Of a stretch of DNA of 36,781 nt, positions 9,465 to 16,310 are shown piece by piece (position 1 is the stretch's first letter; each line of letters begins with the position of its first letter). This DNA is from Spongiibacteraceae bacterium (lineage in GTDB: Bacteria > Pseudomonadota > Gammaproteobacteria > Pseudomonadales > Dasaniaceae). Both the position numbers and the translations under genes were made by a program. The stretch is taken from positions 1-36,781 of the forward strand of contig JAUXHA010000014.1 of NCBI GenBank assembly GCA_030621845.1, given 5' to 3'. Below the pieces are notes generated by a model that saw only the letters and a program-made list of their open reading frames with translations, did not search any database and was not told the origin of the DNA.

Positions 9465-10184
9465 ATGCAGTTGTGGCGCTTTTTACTACCCTCCGCATTG
9501 GGTTTTACCCTGAAAAATATGGCGCATGCGGCAGTCGACAAGATAAAAGGGGCACCATCGAGAACGATTCAGGCGGCGGATTACGTCGCGCGACATGCAC
9601 GCCAGGGAGACCCCGAAGATGTGCTTCGCACTCTGGATAAGTTTGCCGCCGAAGAGCGTTGGTTGATGAGCGTGGGACCCGATAAAGGCCCGTTGGTGAA
9701 AGAATTGGCCGATCGCTTGCCGGCCAATGCGCGTGTGCTGGAGCTGGGGGCTTACTGTGGTTACTCGGCAATTTTACTCGCCCAGGCCTTTGGTGAGCAA
9801 GCCAGTATTGTGTCTATTGTGGTTGATAAAGACTCGGTTGCCGGTGCCAGCGCCAATGTGGCGCATGCCGGTTTGTCAGGGCAAGTCACGTTTATACACG
9901 GGCCGTCCAGCCGCATGATCGAACAGTTGGAAGGAAACTTTGACCTGGTATTTCTGGATCACTGGAAGGATTTGTATAAGCCCGATTTACAGTTGATCGA
10001 ACAGCGGCAGTTGATTGGGCCGGGTAGCATCGTGGTGGCGGATAACGTCGGCGAGATTTTTGCTGCCGATACATATTTGGATTATGTGCGTCATTGCGGT
10101 CATTACGAATCTGAAAACCGACCGGCAACGATCGAGTATACCTCGGTGCCGGATGCGGTAGAGATTTCAGTTTATAGGTCCTAG
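9465..10184 (+). CDS. Catechol O-methyltransferase-like SAM-dependent methyltransferase
   Basis: 239 residues. The sequence follows animal COMT closely: WLMSVGPDKG matches the region around rat W-A-M-N-V-G, VLELGAYCGYSA is the SAM-binding motif, and FLDHWKD and VADNV are the Mg/catechol motifs. By position, rat Asp141, Lys144, Asp169, Asn170 and Glu199 correspond to Asp165, Lys168, Asp193, Asn194 and Glu224, so metal and catechol ligands are complete. The acidic residue that binds the SAM ribose in rat COMT (Glu90) appears to be Val119 here, followed by Asp121. The expected reaction is O-methylation of a catechol using SAM. A short hydrophobic N-terminal stretch (LWRFLLPSALGF) precedes the enzyme core and might be a weak membrane anchor. 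AGGTG precedes ATG 9465. The 3' end overlaps the convergent cbpM by 18 bases. It is divergent from the arylsulfatase, with a shared palindrome. Physiological substrate unknown. Confidence 0.85.
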   Translation: MQLWRFLLPSALGFTLKNMAHAAVDKIKGAPSRTIQAADYVARHARQGDPEDVLRTLDKFAAEERWLMSVGPDKGPLVKELADRLPANARVLELGAYCGYSAILLAQAFGEQASIVSIVVDKDSVAGASANVAHAGLSGQVTFIHGPSSRMIEQLEGNFDLVFLDHWKDLYKPDLQLIEQRQLIGPGSIVVADNVGEIFAADTYLDYVRHCGHYESENRPATIEYTSVPDAVEISVYRS

Positions 10185-10484
10185 ATCGTTCGTCAGCGCC
10201 CTGAGTTGGTGGCGTAAGCGCTGATTATCATTGCGTAATTGCTGTACCTGGTCGATCAATGATAGCGCCAATGCGGTACCTGCCCAGTCCAGTTCCAGAT
10301 CCTGCTGCATACGGGTCGCGCGCCGCAGCACGGCCAGCATCTGTGGTTCAAATTGCCAGTCTTGTGGGCTTTGGCCGCGGGGTTCAACGATGCCGCAATC
10401 AACAATTGTGATCACCGTCTCTACCGACAGGTGCACGCAGTGAGTCACTTCGGTCAAGGTCAAAAAGTAGTTGCGTTCATTCAT
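10167..10484 (-). CDS. cbpM: Chaperone modulatory protein CbpM
   Basis: 105 residues of MerR-like CbpM type: an N-terminal winged-helix-like region (LTLTEVTHCVHLSVETVITIVDCGIVEP), then a helical part with a C-terminal coiled coil (LIDQVQQLRNDNQRLRHQL). In E. coli CbpM binds the J-domain of CbpA and inhibits its co-chaperone and DNA-binding activity. The ATG (10484-10482) overlaps the cbpA stop codon as ATGA, so the two are translationally coupled, which fits a fixed partner ratio. Its 3' end overlaps the convergent COMT gene by 18 bases. Confidence 0.85.
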   Translation of the reverse strand: MNERNYFLTLTEVTHCVHLSVETVITIVDCGIVEPRGQSPQDWQFEPQMLAVLRRATRMQQDLELDWAGTALALSLIDQVQQLRNDNQRLRHQLRALTNDLGPIN

Positions 10485-11440
10485 GTGTCACCCCAGTTTT
10501 TGCGTGGGTCAAATTTGGATTGCTCGGACAACTGCTGCCACAGCGCCTGCTCTTGTTCGGTGGCTTTCTCGGGTATGACAATATTAATAACCACAAACAG
10601 GTCGCCCCGATCCAGCGCCTTACCCAGTCCCTTGCCCTTGAGACGCAGTCGTTTACCGTTATGACTGTTGGCGGGGATGGACAGGTTCACCTTGCCATCC
10701 AGGGTAGGCACTGTGAACTTGCCGCCCAGTGCCGCCTCCCAGGGACTGACCGGCAGGATCATTGTCAGGGTCGCGCCATCGACTGAATAGCGTGGGTGTT
10801 CAGCGAATTTTATCTGCAGGTAGAGGTCTCCCGCCGGGGCGTCGCCAATACCCGGTGCGCCCTGTCCCTTGAGACGAATACGTTCACCCTCGATGTCCCC
10901 GGCAGGGATTTTCACCTTCAGGGTTTTACTCTGCTGGCTCACCCGGCCCAGTTGATCAAAGGCAGGGACTTTGTAATTGATAGTTTTGGAATTACCCTTG
11001 TGGGCATCCTCCAGAAAAACGGCTAGCATCAGTTCAATATCTTCGCCGCGCTGGGCGAAATGCTGTTGTGAAAAGCCCTGTGCTGATCCGTGCTGTGCCT
11101 GGCCGAAGACTTCTTCAAAAAAATCCGAGAAACCGCCCTGGTAATTAGTGTCGGTGTTAGAGGAGTGACCAGCAGTATGGGAACGGCCCTGCCAGTTGGG
11201 TGGTGGTTCAAAACCCTTGGCACCGCCATATTGACGCAGGGCATCATACTCGGCACGTTTTTCCTTGTTCTTGAGAACCTCGTAAGCTTCAGCGACTTCT
11301 TTGAAACGATCTTCAGCTTCTTTCTCATCGCTGACATCGGGGTGGTACTTACGCGCCAGTTTACGATAGCTGGATTTGAGTGTTTTCGCATCCACGTTTT
11401 CGTCTACGCCAAGAATTTGGTAGTAGTCTTTAAAATCCAT
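10481..11440 (-). CDS. cbpA: DnaJ-class co-chaperone CbpA (curved-DNA-binding protein)
   Basis: 319 residues. The N-terminal J-domain (residues about 4-68) has the essential His33-Pro34-Asp35 loop. A Gly/Ser/Gln-rich linker with phenylalanines (GGFSDFFEEVFGQ) follows, then two C-terminal substrate-binding beta domains (KIPAGDIEGERIRLKGQG; IPANSHNGKRLRLKGKGLG) and a dimerisation tail. There is no CxxCxGxG zinc domain, which separates it from DnaJ itself and fits CbpA. It stimulates DnaK ATPase, and in E. coli it also binds curved DNA in stationary phase. It is first in a two-gene operon with cbpM. No strong ribosome site is visible immediately before the ATG; an AGAGG lies about 14 bases upstream. 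Confidence 0.92.
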   Translation of the reverse strand: MDFKDYYQILGVDENVDAKTLKSSYRKLARKYHPDVSDEKEAEDRFKEVAEAYEVLKNKEKRAEYDALRQYGGAKGFEPPPNWQGRSHTAGHSSNTDTNYQGGFSDFFEEVFGQAQHGSAQGFSQQHFAQRGEDIELMLAVFLEDAHKGNSKTINYKVPAFDQLGRVSQQSKTLKVKIPAGDIEGERIRLKGQGAPGIGDAPAGDLYLQIKFAEHPRYSVDGATLTMILPVSPWEAALGGKFTVPTLDGKVNLSIPANSHNGKRLRLKGKGLGKALDRGDLFVVINIVIPEKATEQEQALWQQLSEQSKFDPRKNWGDT

Positions 11441-11520
11441 AATCAGCAGTGGCCTCTAACCCTCCCTGCTCATCGTCGATAGAATAGGGGCTGGGCAGTT
11501 TGAGCAAACATTGTAAATTA

Positions 11521-12342
11521 CTATTCGGGCAACAACCACACCAGTCCGAATTTTACCCCTCGCTCGGGACTTGGCCCGGGACCATTGTGAATTGGCACCC
11601 ATAATAGCTCCATTGACAGGTTGTAATGATAGCGGCCAATTTTGGTGACTCTACCCACCTGAAACCCTAGCGGAATGGTCCAGCCCTCGTCGTCCTTCCA
11701 GTCGTACGTCCAGGTGAAATCACCGATGCCGACATACCAGTCGCCCCGCAGGTAGTTGATGATGGGTTGTAATGTGAATTCAGTGACTTCGTCCCGATCA
11801 CCGTTACCCACGTTGGCAATGGACCAGCTCTGGGTCATAGTGGCACCGATCTGCCAGTTTTCTATGTTGTAGTAAATAATCGCTGCGGAGGGGCCAAACT
11901 GGTATTTCCCCGCGCCAAGGTCACGGTGGTCGGCGGTAGGAAGGGTGGCGGTATAACCATAACCCAGCGTGCCCCAGCGCTCTTTTTTTGGCACGAATAC
12001 GTGCAAGATATCAATATCCCCCAGTCCCGATTTGCCATTAGGCGCATCGAGGAAAGGCACGGTAGGGCGCACGATCTGCATTATCGGTATCAGCCTGGTG
12101 GGGGGGATGGGTATTACCGGTTCCAGCAGGAACTGCTGTGCGTCGTCGCTGCTGTTGCGCACCACATCGGAATACAGATAGGTTATTTGTAGCTGTACCA
12201 GTGGCGCAGTGGGATCACCGACCTGGGCTGTCAGGGAGCGCTTCGGGGAAGCGGAATCTTCAGCAAGCGGAGCAGGGGTATGTAATGCCGCGGCCAGGAA
12301 AATAAGCAGGAAAAGAGCTGAAAATCGATTACATGGACTCAC
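11521..12342 (-). CDS. Predicted outer-membrane beta-barrel protein (phenol-MetA-degradation/transporter-like)
   Basis: 273 residues with a signal peptide ending near P-L-A|E-D (about residue 27). The mature protein is made of alternating strands and carries the G-L-G-D-I motif followed by a LPTADHRDLGAGKYQFGPSA segment, a pattern seen in small outer-membrane barrel proteins annotated as transporters of the MetA phenol-degradation type. The C-terminus (GVKFGLVWLLPE) is hydrophobic. The start is GTG at 12342-12340 with AGGA about 5 bases upstream; there is no better ATG. It follows the DUF3313 gene by only 12 bases and is the last gene of a four-gene minus-strand group beginning with the sulfurtransferase. 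Function not established; the family link is by pattern only. Confidence 0.6.
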   Translation of the reverse strand: MSPCNRFSALFLLIFLAAALHTPAPLAEDSASPKRSLTAQVGDPTAPLVQLQITYLYSDVVRNSSDDAQQFLLEPVIPIPPTRLIPIMQIVRPTVPFLDAPNGKSGLGDIDILHVFVPKKERWGTLGYGYTATLPTADHRDLGAGKYQFGPSAAIIYYNIENWQIGATMTQSWSIANVGNGDRDEVTEFTLQPIINYLRGDWYVGIGDFTWTYDWKDDEGWTIPLGFQVGRVTKIGRYHYNLSMELLWVPIHNGPGPSPERGVKFGLVWLLPE

Positions 12343-12354
12343 CTTTTCCTGTCC

Positions 12355-13020
12355 CTAGTTTTTTACTTGCGCGAGATGCTTATTCAGGATTTTCGCCCAG
12401 CGGCGTACTACTCGATCGAACGCCGCCGTGTTGCTTACTCGATTCGACACCTGGGCGATACCAGCACTGTCCGTGGCTTCGGGGTCGATGATGCGCGCGA
12501 TGATAGCCTGCGTTTTGCCGTCATAGAGTTCAAGGTAAAGCGTCATCGAGCCGGCCGAAGCCACAAAAGTTCGACTCATGCCCGCTGTCATTAGATCGGG
12601 GGCGTTGATGTCCAGGTTAATAATGGCCGGGCGCAGTATCAACACGCCATCACCCGCATCTTTTACTATCGGGTGCCCGCCTTCGGTGGACAGTACCTTG
12701 ATGAACTCTTTATTGAATTCTTTCGACACGCGGTCAATGATTTCCTTCATATCCTTGTCGCTTACACGCTGGTCAAAGTTCTCATCTTCATTGTGCTCGC
12801 GCTGCCAGTGTTTACGAAAGGCAACGTAGGTATCAAGTAGCGCGATTTTATCGTAAATGCTCAGGTCCGTGCCGGGCTTCATGTACACGGCGCGCAATTT
12901 TGTGTCGGGCATCAGGTGTAGGCCGTCGTGACTCACTGCGGGTAAATCATCTTTGGCAAAGGTAAAGGTTGCTGTTATAGCTAACAATAATGTAAGGAGT
13001 ATTTTATTCAGCATGATCAT
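12355..13020 (-). CDS. DUF3313-like exported protein
   Basis: 221 residues with a cleavable signal peptide (MLNKILLTLLLAITATFTFAK). The body resembles the DUF3313 family, with the segments LRAVYMKPGTDLSIYDKIALLDTYVAF and LILRPAIINLDINAPD and a later strand-rich SMTLYLELYDGKTQAIIARIIDP. DUF3313 proteins are usually lipoproteins; here no lipobox cysteine is present, so this one should be free in the periplasm. The first ATG (13020) overlaps the stop of the upstream flavin oxidoreductase as ATGA; an ATG six bases further in is an alternative start. Its function is unknown. The coupling to an oxidoreductase gene and a barrel-protein gene is suggestive only. Confidence 0.7.
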   Translation of the reverse strand: MIMLNKILLTLLLAITATFTFAKDDLPAVSHDGLHLMPDTKLRAVYMKPGTDLSIYDKIALLDTYVAFRKHWQREHNEDENFDQRVSDKDMKEIIDRVSKEFNKEFIKVLSTEGGHPIVKDAGDGVLILRPAIINLDINAPDLMTAGMSRTFVASAGSMTLYLELYDGKTQAIIARIIDPEATDSAGIAQVSNRVSNTAAFDRVVRRWAKILNKHLAQVKN

Positions 13021-14021
13021 TCCTTCTGCTCAGCATGCAATGGTGCCAGCACCTTTTCGGTATAAAGTATCAGGCATTGCCACGCCCTGTCCAGAGGCAT
13101 ACCGCCTATCAGCGGGTGAAGGGTGGCGAAAAAATCTTCCCGCTTGCGGTGGCGCTCAAGACACTCCTCGGGGGTGATGATTTCGTAACGCTTTTCCGCT
13201 CTTAGCGCTTCTACGGATTCACTGTGGAATTCCAGCGGGCGGTTCACTCCCTTTGCCTTCCAGCTGCTGTACTCCAGCGCTTCGTTGAGGAAATATTCTC
13301 CTAATTCCTGCCATGCCTGATCGGGATTTTCGTCGATAAAGAGTACCGAGAAATCCGCTGGCGGGGTGTAAACAAAACCCTGCTGGCCATGTTGTGCCAA
13401 TTGTTCGTAGTAATAGGCTTCCAGTACCGGATCGGCGATGGGTGGAGCGAAAGGCAGGCCCAGTCGCGCTGCCCGGCGTGCAGCGGGCCGGCTCATGCCG
13501 CCGACCAAAAACATGGGGTGGGGGCGCGTATAAGGTTTTGGGGTGACGTTTACCTGCACGCCCTTGTATTCAAATGGCTCGTCACCCCAGGCTAGCAGCA
13601 GGGTTTCCAGCACGTGATCCATCCAGACGCCGCGTTCGGCAAAGGGTTTATTGGCGATATGAAATTCTACTTCGCGGTAGCCCATGCCGGCGACGAAGGT
13701 GAGTCGCCCCTTGCTCAACAGGTCAATAACGGCGAGGTCTTCTGCCAGTCGAATGGGATCGTACAGGGACACCAGCAGGGCCATGATGCCAATTTGTGTT
13801 TGCTCGGTACGTGCGGCTATGGCTGCTGCCATGGTGATGGGGGAGGGCAGCCAGCCATTTTCTGCGACATGGTGTTCTTCCACGTTGACACTGGCGAAGC
13901 CGTGCTGATCGGCATAAGCTGCCATCTCAATAGCGGTGCGATAGCGCGCGGCGCGCAAGTCCGGGTCCGCTTCGCTACCGGTCATGTTGAGACGGAGATT
14001 GGAGTTTATTTTTTTAGCCAT
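13017..14021 (-). CDS. LLM-class flavin-dependent oxidoreductase (luciferase-like monooxygenase)
   Basis: 334 residues with the bacterial-luciferase TIM-barrel pattern: YADQHGFASVNVEEHHVAENGW near the N-terminus, then TQIGIMALLVSLYDPIRLAEDLAVIDLLSKGRL, which is the family's most conserved block, and VAGMGYREVEF. Members use reduced FMN or F420 to oxidise varied small molecules, often as monooxygenases needing a separate flavin reductase; none is present here. It is 32 bases downstream of the sulfurtransferase and overlaps the DUF3313 gene by four bases. There is no signal peptide, so it is cytoplasmic. Substrate unknown. Being in an operon with a sulfurtransferase would fit organosulfur or sulfonate chemistry, but nothing in the sequence proves that. 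Confidence 0.85.
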   Translation of the reverse strand: MAKKINSNLRLNMTGSEADPDLRAARYRTAIEMAAYADQHGFASVNVEEHHVAENGWLPSPITMAAAIAARTEQTQIGIMALLVSLYDPIRLAEDLAVIDLLSKGRLTFVAGMGYREVEFHIANKPFAERGVWMDHVLETLLLAWGDEPFEYKGVQVNVTPKPYTRPHPMFLVGGMSRPAARRAARLGLPFAPPIADPVLEAYYYEQLAQHGQQGFVYTPPADFSVLFIDENPDQAWQELGEYFLNEALEYSSWKAKGVNRPLEFHSESVEALRAEKRYEIITPEECLERHRKREDFFATLHPLIGGMPLDRAWQCLILYTEKVLAPLHAEQKE

Positions 14022-14053
14022 GTGATTGCTCGTTGTCGTATGTTGGTGTGGGG

Positions 14054-14926
14054 TTAGCTTGCTTCCACCGGTAGTGAGGGGTCGTCACCCCATTCTTTCC
14101 ATGAGGCATCGTAGAGGGCGACTTTTTCATGGCCCATCAGCACCAGCACAAACAGTGCGAAGGCGGCGAACACGCCGCCGCCACAATAGGTGATGATGGT
14201 TTGCTCGGGAGTGATGTCGGCATCGCGCCAAACCTCCTGCAATGCAGCCATTGGTTTCAGGCAGGAGGTTTTTTGGTCGAGGTTATGCTCGGCAAAGACA
14301 TTGGCAGCGCCGGGAATATGGCCCTGGCGAAGGCCGGGATAGAGACCAATGTCACCCCGATAAATCACTTCGGGCAGGGCGTCGATAATGCAGCTATCAG
14401 CTGCGTCAATTGCCGCCAGTACTTGCTCTTTGCTAACACGTAAAGGGGCGTTGATGGTAGCGGTGAATTGCGTGGCAGCGGGGGCTGTGGGCTGTTGTTC
14501 CAGTGCATAATTGGCAGCGCGCCAGCGGCTGAGACCACCGTTGAGTAACATCGCCTGATCGTGGCCGTAATAGCGCAGTGCCCACCACAGTCGCGCTGCC
14601 CACAGGCCGCCGCGATCATCGTAAACCACTACGGTAGTGTTGGCGTCTATACCCAGGGTAGTCATCAGTTTGGCAAAGGACTCGGGGTTGATAATACTAT
14701 TAGGATCAGTGGGGTTGACCAGATCGGCAACCAGGTCGACAAACTGCGCGCCGGGGATATGTCCGGCCAGATAATCGTCTCGCCCCGAAACTTCTTCCAT
14801 CTCGCCAGCCTCACTGAGGCGTAAATCAAAGCGCAGATCAAGAATTCGCAGTCCATCATCGCCGAGGTGCTGCTGTAGCCAATCGACTTCGGCCAGGTAG
14901 TGGGCGTTGGGGTAGTGTGGCTGCAT
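14054..14926 (-). CDS. Sulfurtransferase with tandem rhodanese domains (3-mercaptopyruvate sulfurtransferase type)
   Basis: 290 residues forming two rhodanese domains. The N-terminal non-catalytic domain contains GHIPGAQFVDL and VVYDDRGGLWAARLWWALRYYGH. The C-terminal catalytic domain contains GHIPGAANV and the active-site loop C-G-G-G-V-F-A with Cys248. SseA-type enzymes usually have C-G-S/G-G-V-T-A, whereas thiosulfate sulfurtransferases have C-R-K-G-V-T-A, so 3-mercaptopyruvate is the more likely donor. Phe replaces the usual Thr in the loop. It transfers sulfane sulfur to thiols or cyanide in the cytoplasm. It is the first gene of the minus-strand group that continues with the flavin oxidoreductase. 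The start ATG is at 14926, and the divergent neighbour is the DUF3127 gene. Confidence 0.88.
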   Translation of the reverse strand: MQPHYPNAHYLAEVDWLQQHLGDDGLRILDLRFDLRLSEAGEMEEVSGRDDYLAGHIPGAQFVDLVADLVNPTDPNSIINPESFAKLMTTLGIDANTTVVVYDDRGGLWAARLWWALRYYGHDQAMLLNGGLSRWRAANYALEQQPTAPAATQFTATINAPLRVSKEQVLAAIDAADSCIIDALPEVIYRGDIGLYPGLRQGHIPGAANVFAEHNLDQKTSCLKPMAALQEVWRDADITPEQTIITYCGGGVFAAFALFVLVLMGHEKVALYDASWKEWGDDPSLPVEAS

Positions 14927-15050
14927 AAAGTATTACTCCAAGGCTGGTGGTGGTGATGATAGCACGATGTTTTACAAACTGAAGGAAATCACTGCGGCAT
15001 CTGCACAGTAAAAATGCTAAAGTACGGTATCAGCATTGCAGGGTAATCTC

Positions 15051-15467
15051 ATGTCAAAAAGTTTTGAAGTTCAGGGGCAGGTTCACTCCATTGGCGATAC
15101 CACCGAGTATGGCAATAATGGTTTCACCAAAAGAGAGTTTGTGATCAAGTTGACGGGTGAGGGCGAAAACAGCGCCTATCCCAACCATGTGGCGCTGGAG
15201 TTAATCAAGGATAAATGTGCCTTGATGGACAGTTACAAGTTGGGTGATGAGATCAAGGTGCAATTCAATCTTTCGGGGCGGCTTTGGTCGGGTGGCGATA
15301 AGCCTGAAAAGTGTTTTACCAGCTTGCAGGCCTGGAGGATTGAGCAGTCAGGGGCAGGGGGTTTTGACCAGACACCACCGGCCGAGTCGTATGACCAGTC
15401 GCACTATGCCGCCGCCGATGGCAATAGCAATAGCAATAGCAATTTTGATGATGATATTCCGTTCTAA
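15051..15467 (+). CDS. DUF3127-family protein with SSB-like acidic C-terminal tip
   Basis: 138 residues. The N-terminal part (residues about 1-95) matches the DUF3127 pattern: FEVQGQVHSIGDTTEYG, FTKREFVIKL, NHVALELIKDKCALMDSYKLGDEIKVQFNLSGR, which is predicted to form an OB-like beta barrel. A low-complexity linker with Asn-Ser repeats follows, and the protein ends F-D-D-D-I-P-F. That tip is identical to the last residues of E. coli single-stranded DNA-binding protein, which recruit DNA repair and replication proteins. The start is ATG 15051 with AGGGTA about 6 bases upstream; the in-frame TTG at 15036 is less likely. The function of the family is not established; an ssDNA-related role is an inference. 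The gene stands alone, convergent with the crotonase gene 20 bases downstream. Confidence 0.8.
   Translation: MSKSFEVQGQVHSIGDTTEYGNNGFTKREFVIKLTGEGENSAYPNHVALELIKDKCALMDSYKLGDEIKVQFNLSGRLWSGGDKPEKCFTSLQAWRIEQSGAGGFDQTPPAESYDQSHYAAADGNSNSNSNFDDDIPF
15421..15443 (+). repeat. GCAATA hexanucleotide repeat (three full units plus a partial one)
   Basis: Tandem GCAATA units encode the alternating Asn-Ser linker just before the SSB-like tail of the DUF3127 protein. Changes in copy number would stay in frame and alter linker length. Confidence 0.75.
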
Positions 15468-15487
15468 ATCGCACCGTGTCACGGGGC

Positions 15488-16267
15488 TTACTTCCCCTTA
15501 AAGTGCGCAACACGTTTTTCACTTTGCGCCCGTAAACCCTGCTGCAGATCCTCGCTACTGTTGCAATGACTGGCGAGGCGGTCGGCTTGCTGCTGGTCTA
15601 ATACCCCACTGGCAGCATTGTTGCAAAGTGCTTTCATTGCCCTGACCGCCAGTGGTGCATGGCTGGCCAGTCGCTCGGCCAGTGTCTGTACGGCCAGCTT
15701 CATTGCTTCACGATCATGCAGTTGACTCAGGTAGCCAATCTCCAGTAATTGCTCGGCATTAAATTCCTCGCTGGCCAGCAGCAGGCGTTTGGCGATGGCG
15801 ACGCCCAGCGTGTCGACAAAGCGTTGAATACCTCGCGGCGGATAACACAGCCCAATACGTGCTGGTGGCACTATTACCCGCATACCGTGGACGCCAATAC
15901 GAAAATCACAGGCCAGGCCAATTTCGCTGCCCCCGCCATAGGCGCTGCCATTGAATGCGGCGATGGTGGCCTGGGGTAGCTCGGCCAGTTGATCGGTCAT
16001 TGCTGTAAAGCGATTGCCGTCAATCTCTCCCGAGCCCAGTTGATCCAGCGCAGCACCGGCACAAAAAGTTTTCTCGCCGCTGCCGGTGACAATGAGTACC
16101 CGGATGTGCTGGTCTGCAGCGATGAGATCCAGGTGATCACAGAATTGCTGGATATTGTCGCTATTGAGCGCATTGTGCTTTTCAGGAATGTTCAGGGTGA
16201 GGGTGGCGATATGCTCGTTGATCGCCAGCGTAACGCCGGGGGAGAGTGTGCTCATATTATGCATCAT
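15488..16267 (-). CDS. Enoyl-CoA hydratase/isomerase-family (crotonase) protein
   Basis: About 259 residues from ATG 16267. The crotonase core is clear: HNALNSDN near the N-terminus, a CAGAALDQL oxyanion-hole region, and AFNGSAYGGGSEIGLACDFRIG. The first catalytic glutamate of rat enoyl-CoA hydratase (Glu144) is kept in G-G-G-S-E. The second (Glu164, in Q-P-E-I) is replaced by Pro in V-P-P-A-R, so a classical hydratase reaction is doubtful; an isomerase, hydrolase or other crotonase reaction is possible. The frame is open further upstream to 16369, but that stretch overlaps dusC and looks non-coding. ATGs at 16264 and 16255 are equally possible starts; none has a strong ribosome site. It lies directly downstream of dusC on the same strand. 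Confidence 0.82.
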   Translation of the reverse strand: MMHNMSTLSPGVTLAINEHIATLTLNIPEKHNALNSDNIQQFCDHLDLIAADQHIRVLIVTGSGEKTFCAGAALDQLGSGEIDGNRFTAMTDQLAELPQATIAAFNGSAYGGGSEIGLACDFRIGVHGMRVIVPPARIGLCYPPRGIQRFVDTLGVAIAKRLLLASEEFNAEQLLEIGYLSQLHDREAMKLAVQTLAERLASHAPLAVRAMKALCNNAASGVLDQQQADRLASHCNSSEDLQQGLRAQSEKRVAHFKGK

Positions 16268-16310
16268 TATCAGTCTGAGCCTGTCACCATAGGTAATCTG
16301 CGCGCAGGAT

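Noticed and set aside
15474-15484. Palindrome CCGTG-T-CACGG between convergent genes, considered as a terminator.
   Set aside because: The stem is only five bases, a hairpin would need a larger loop, and no T-run follows in either direction.
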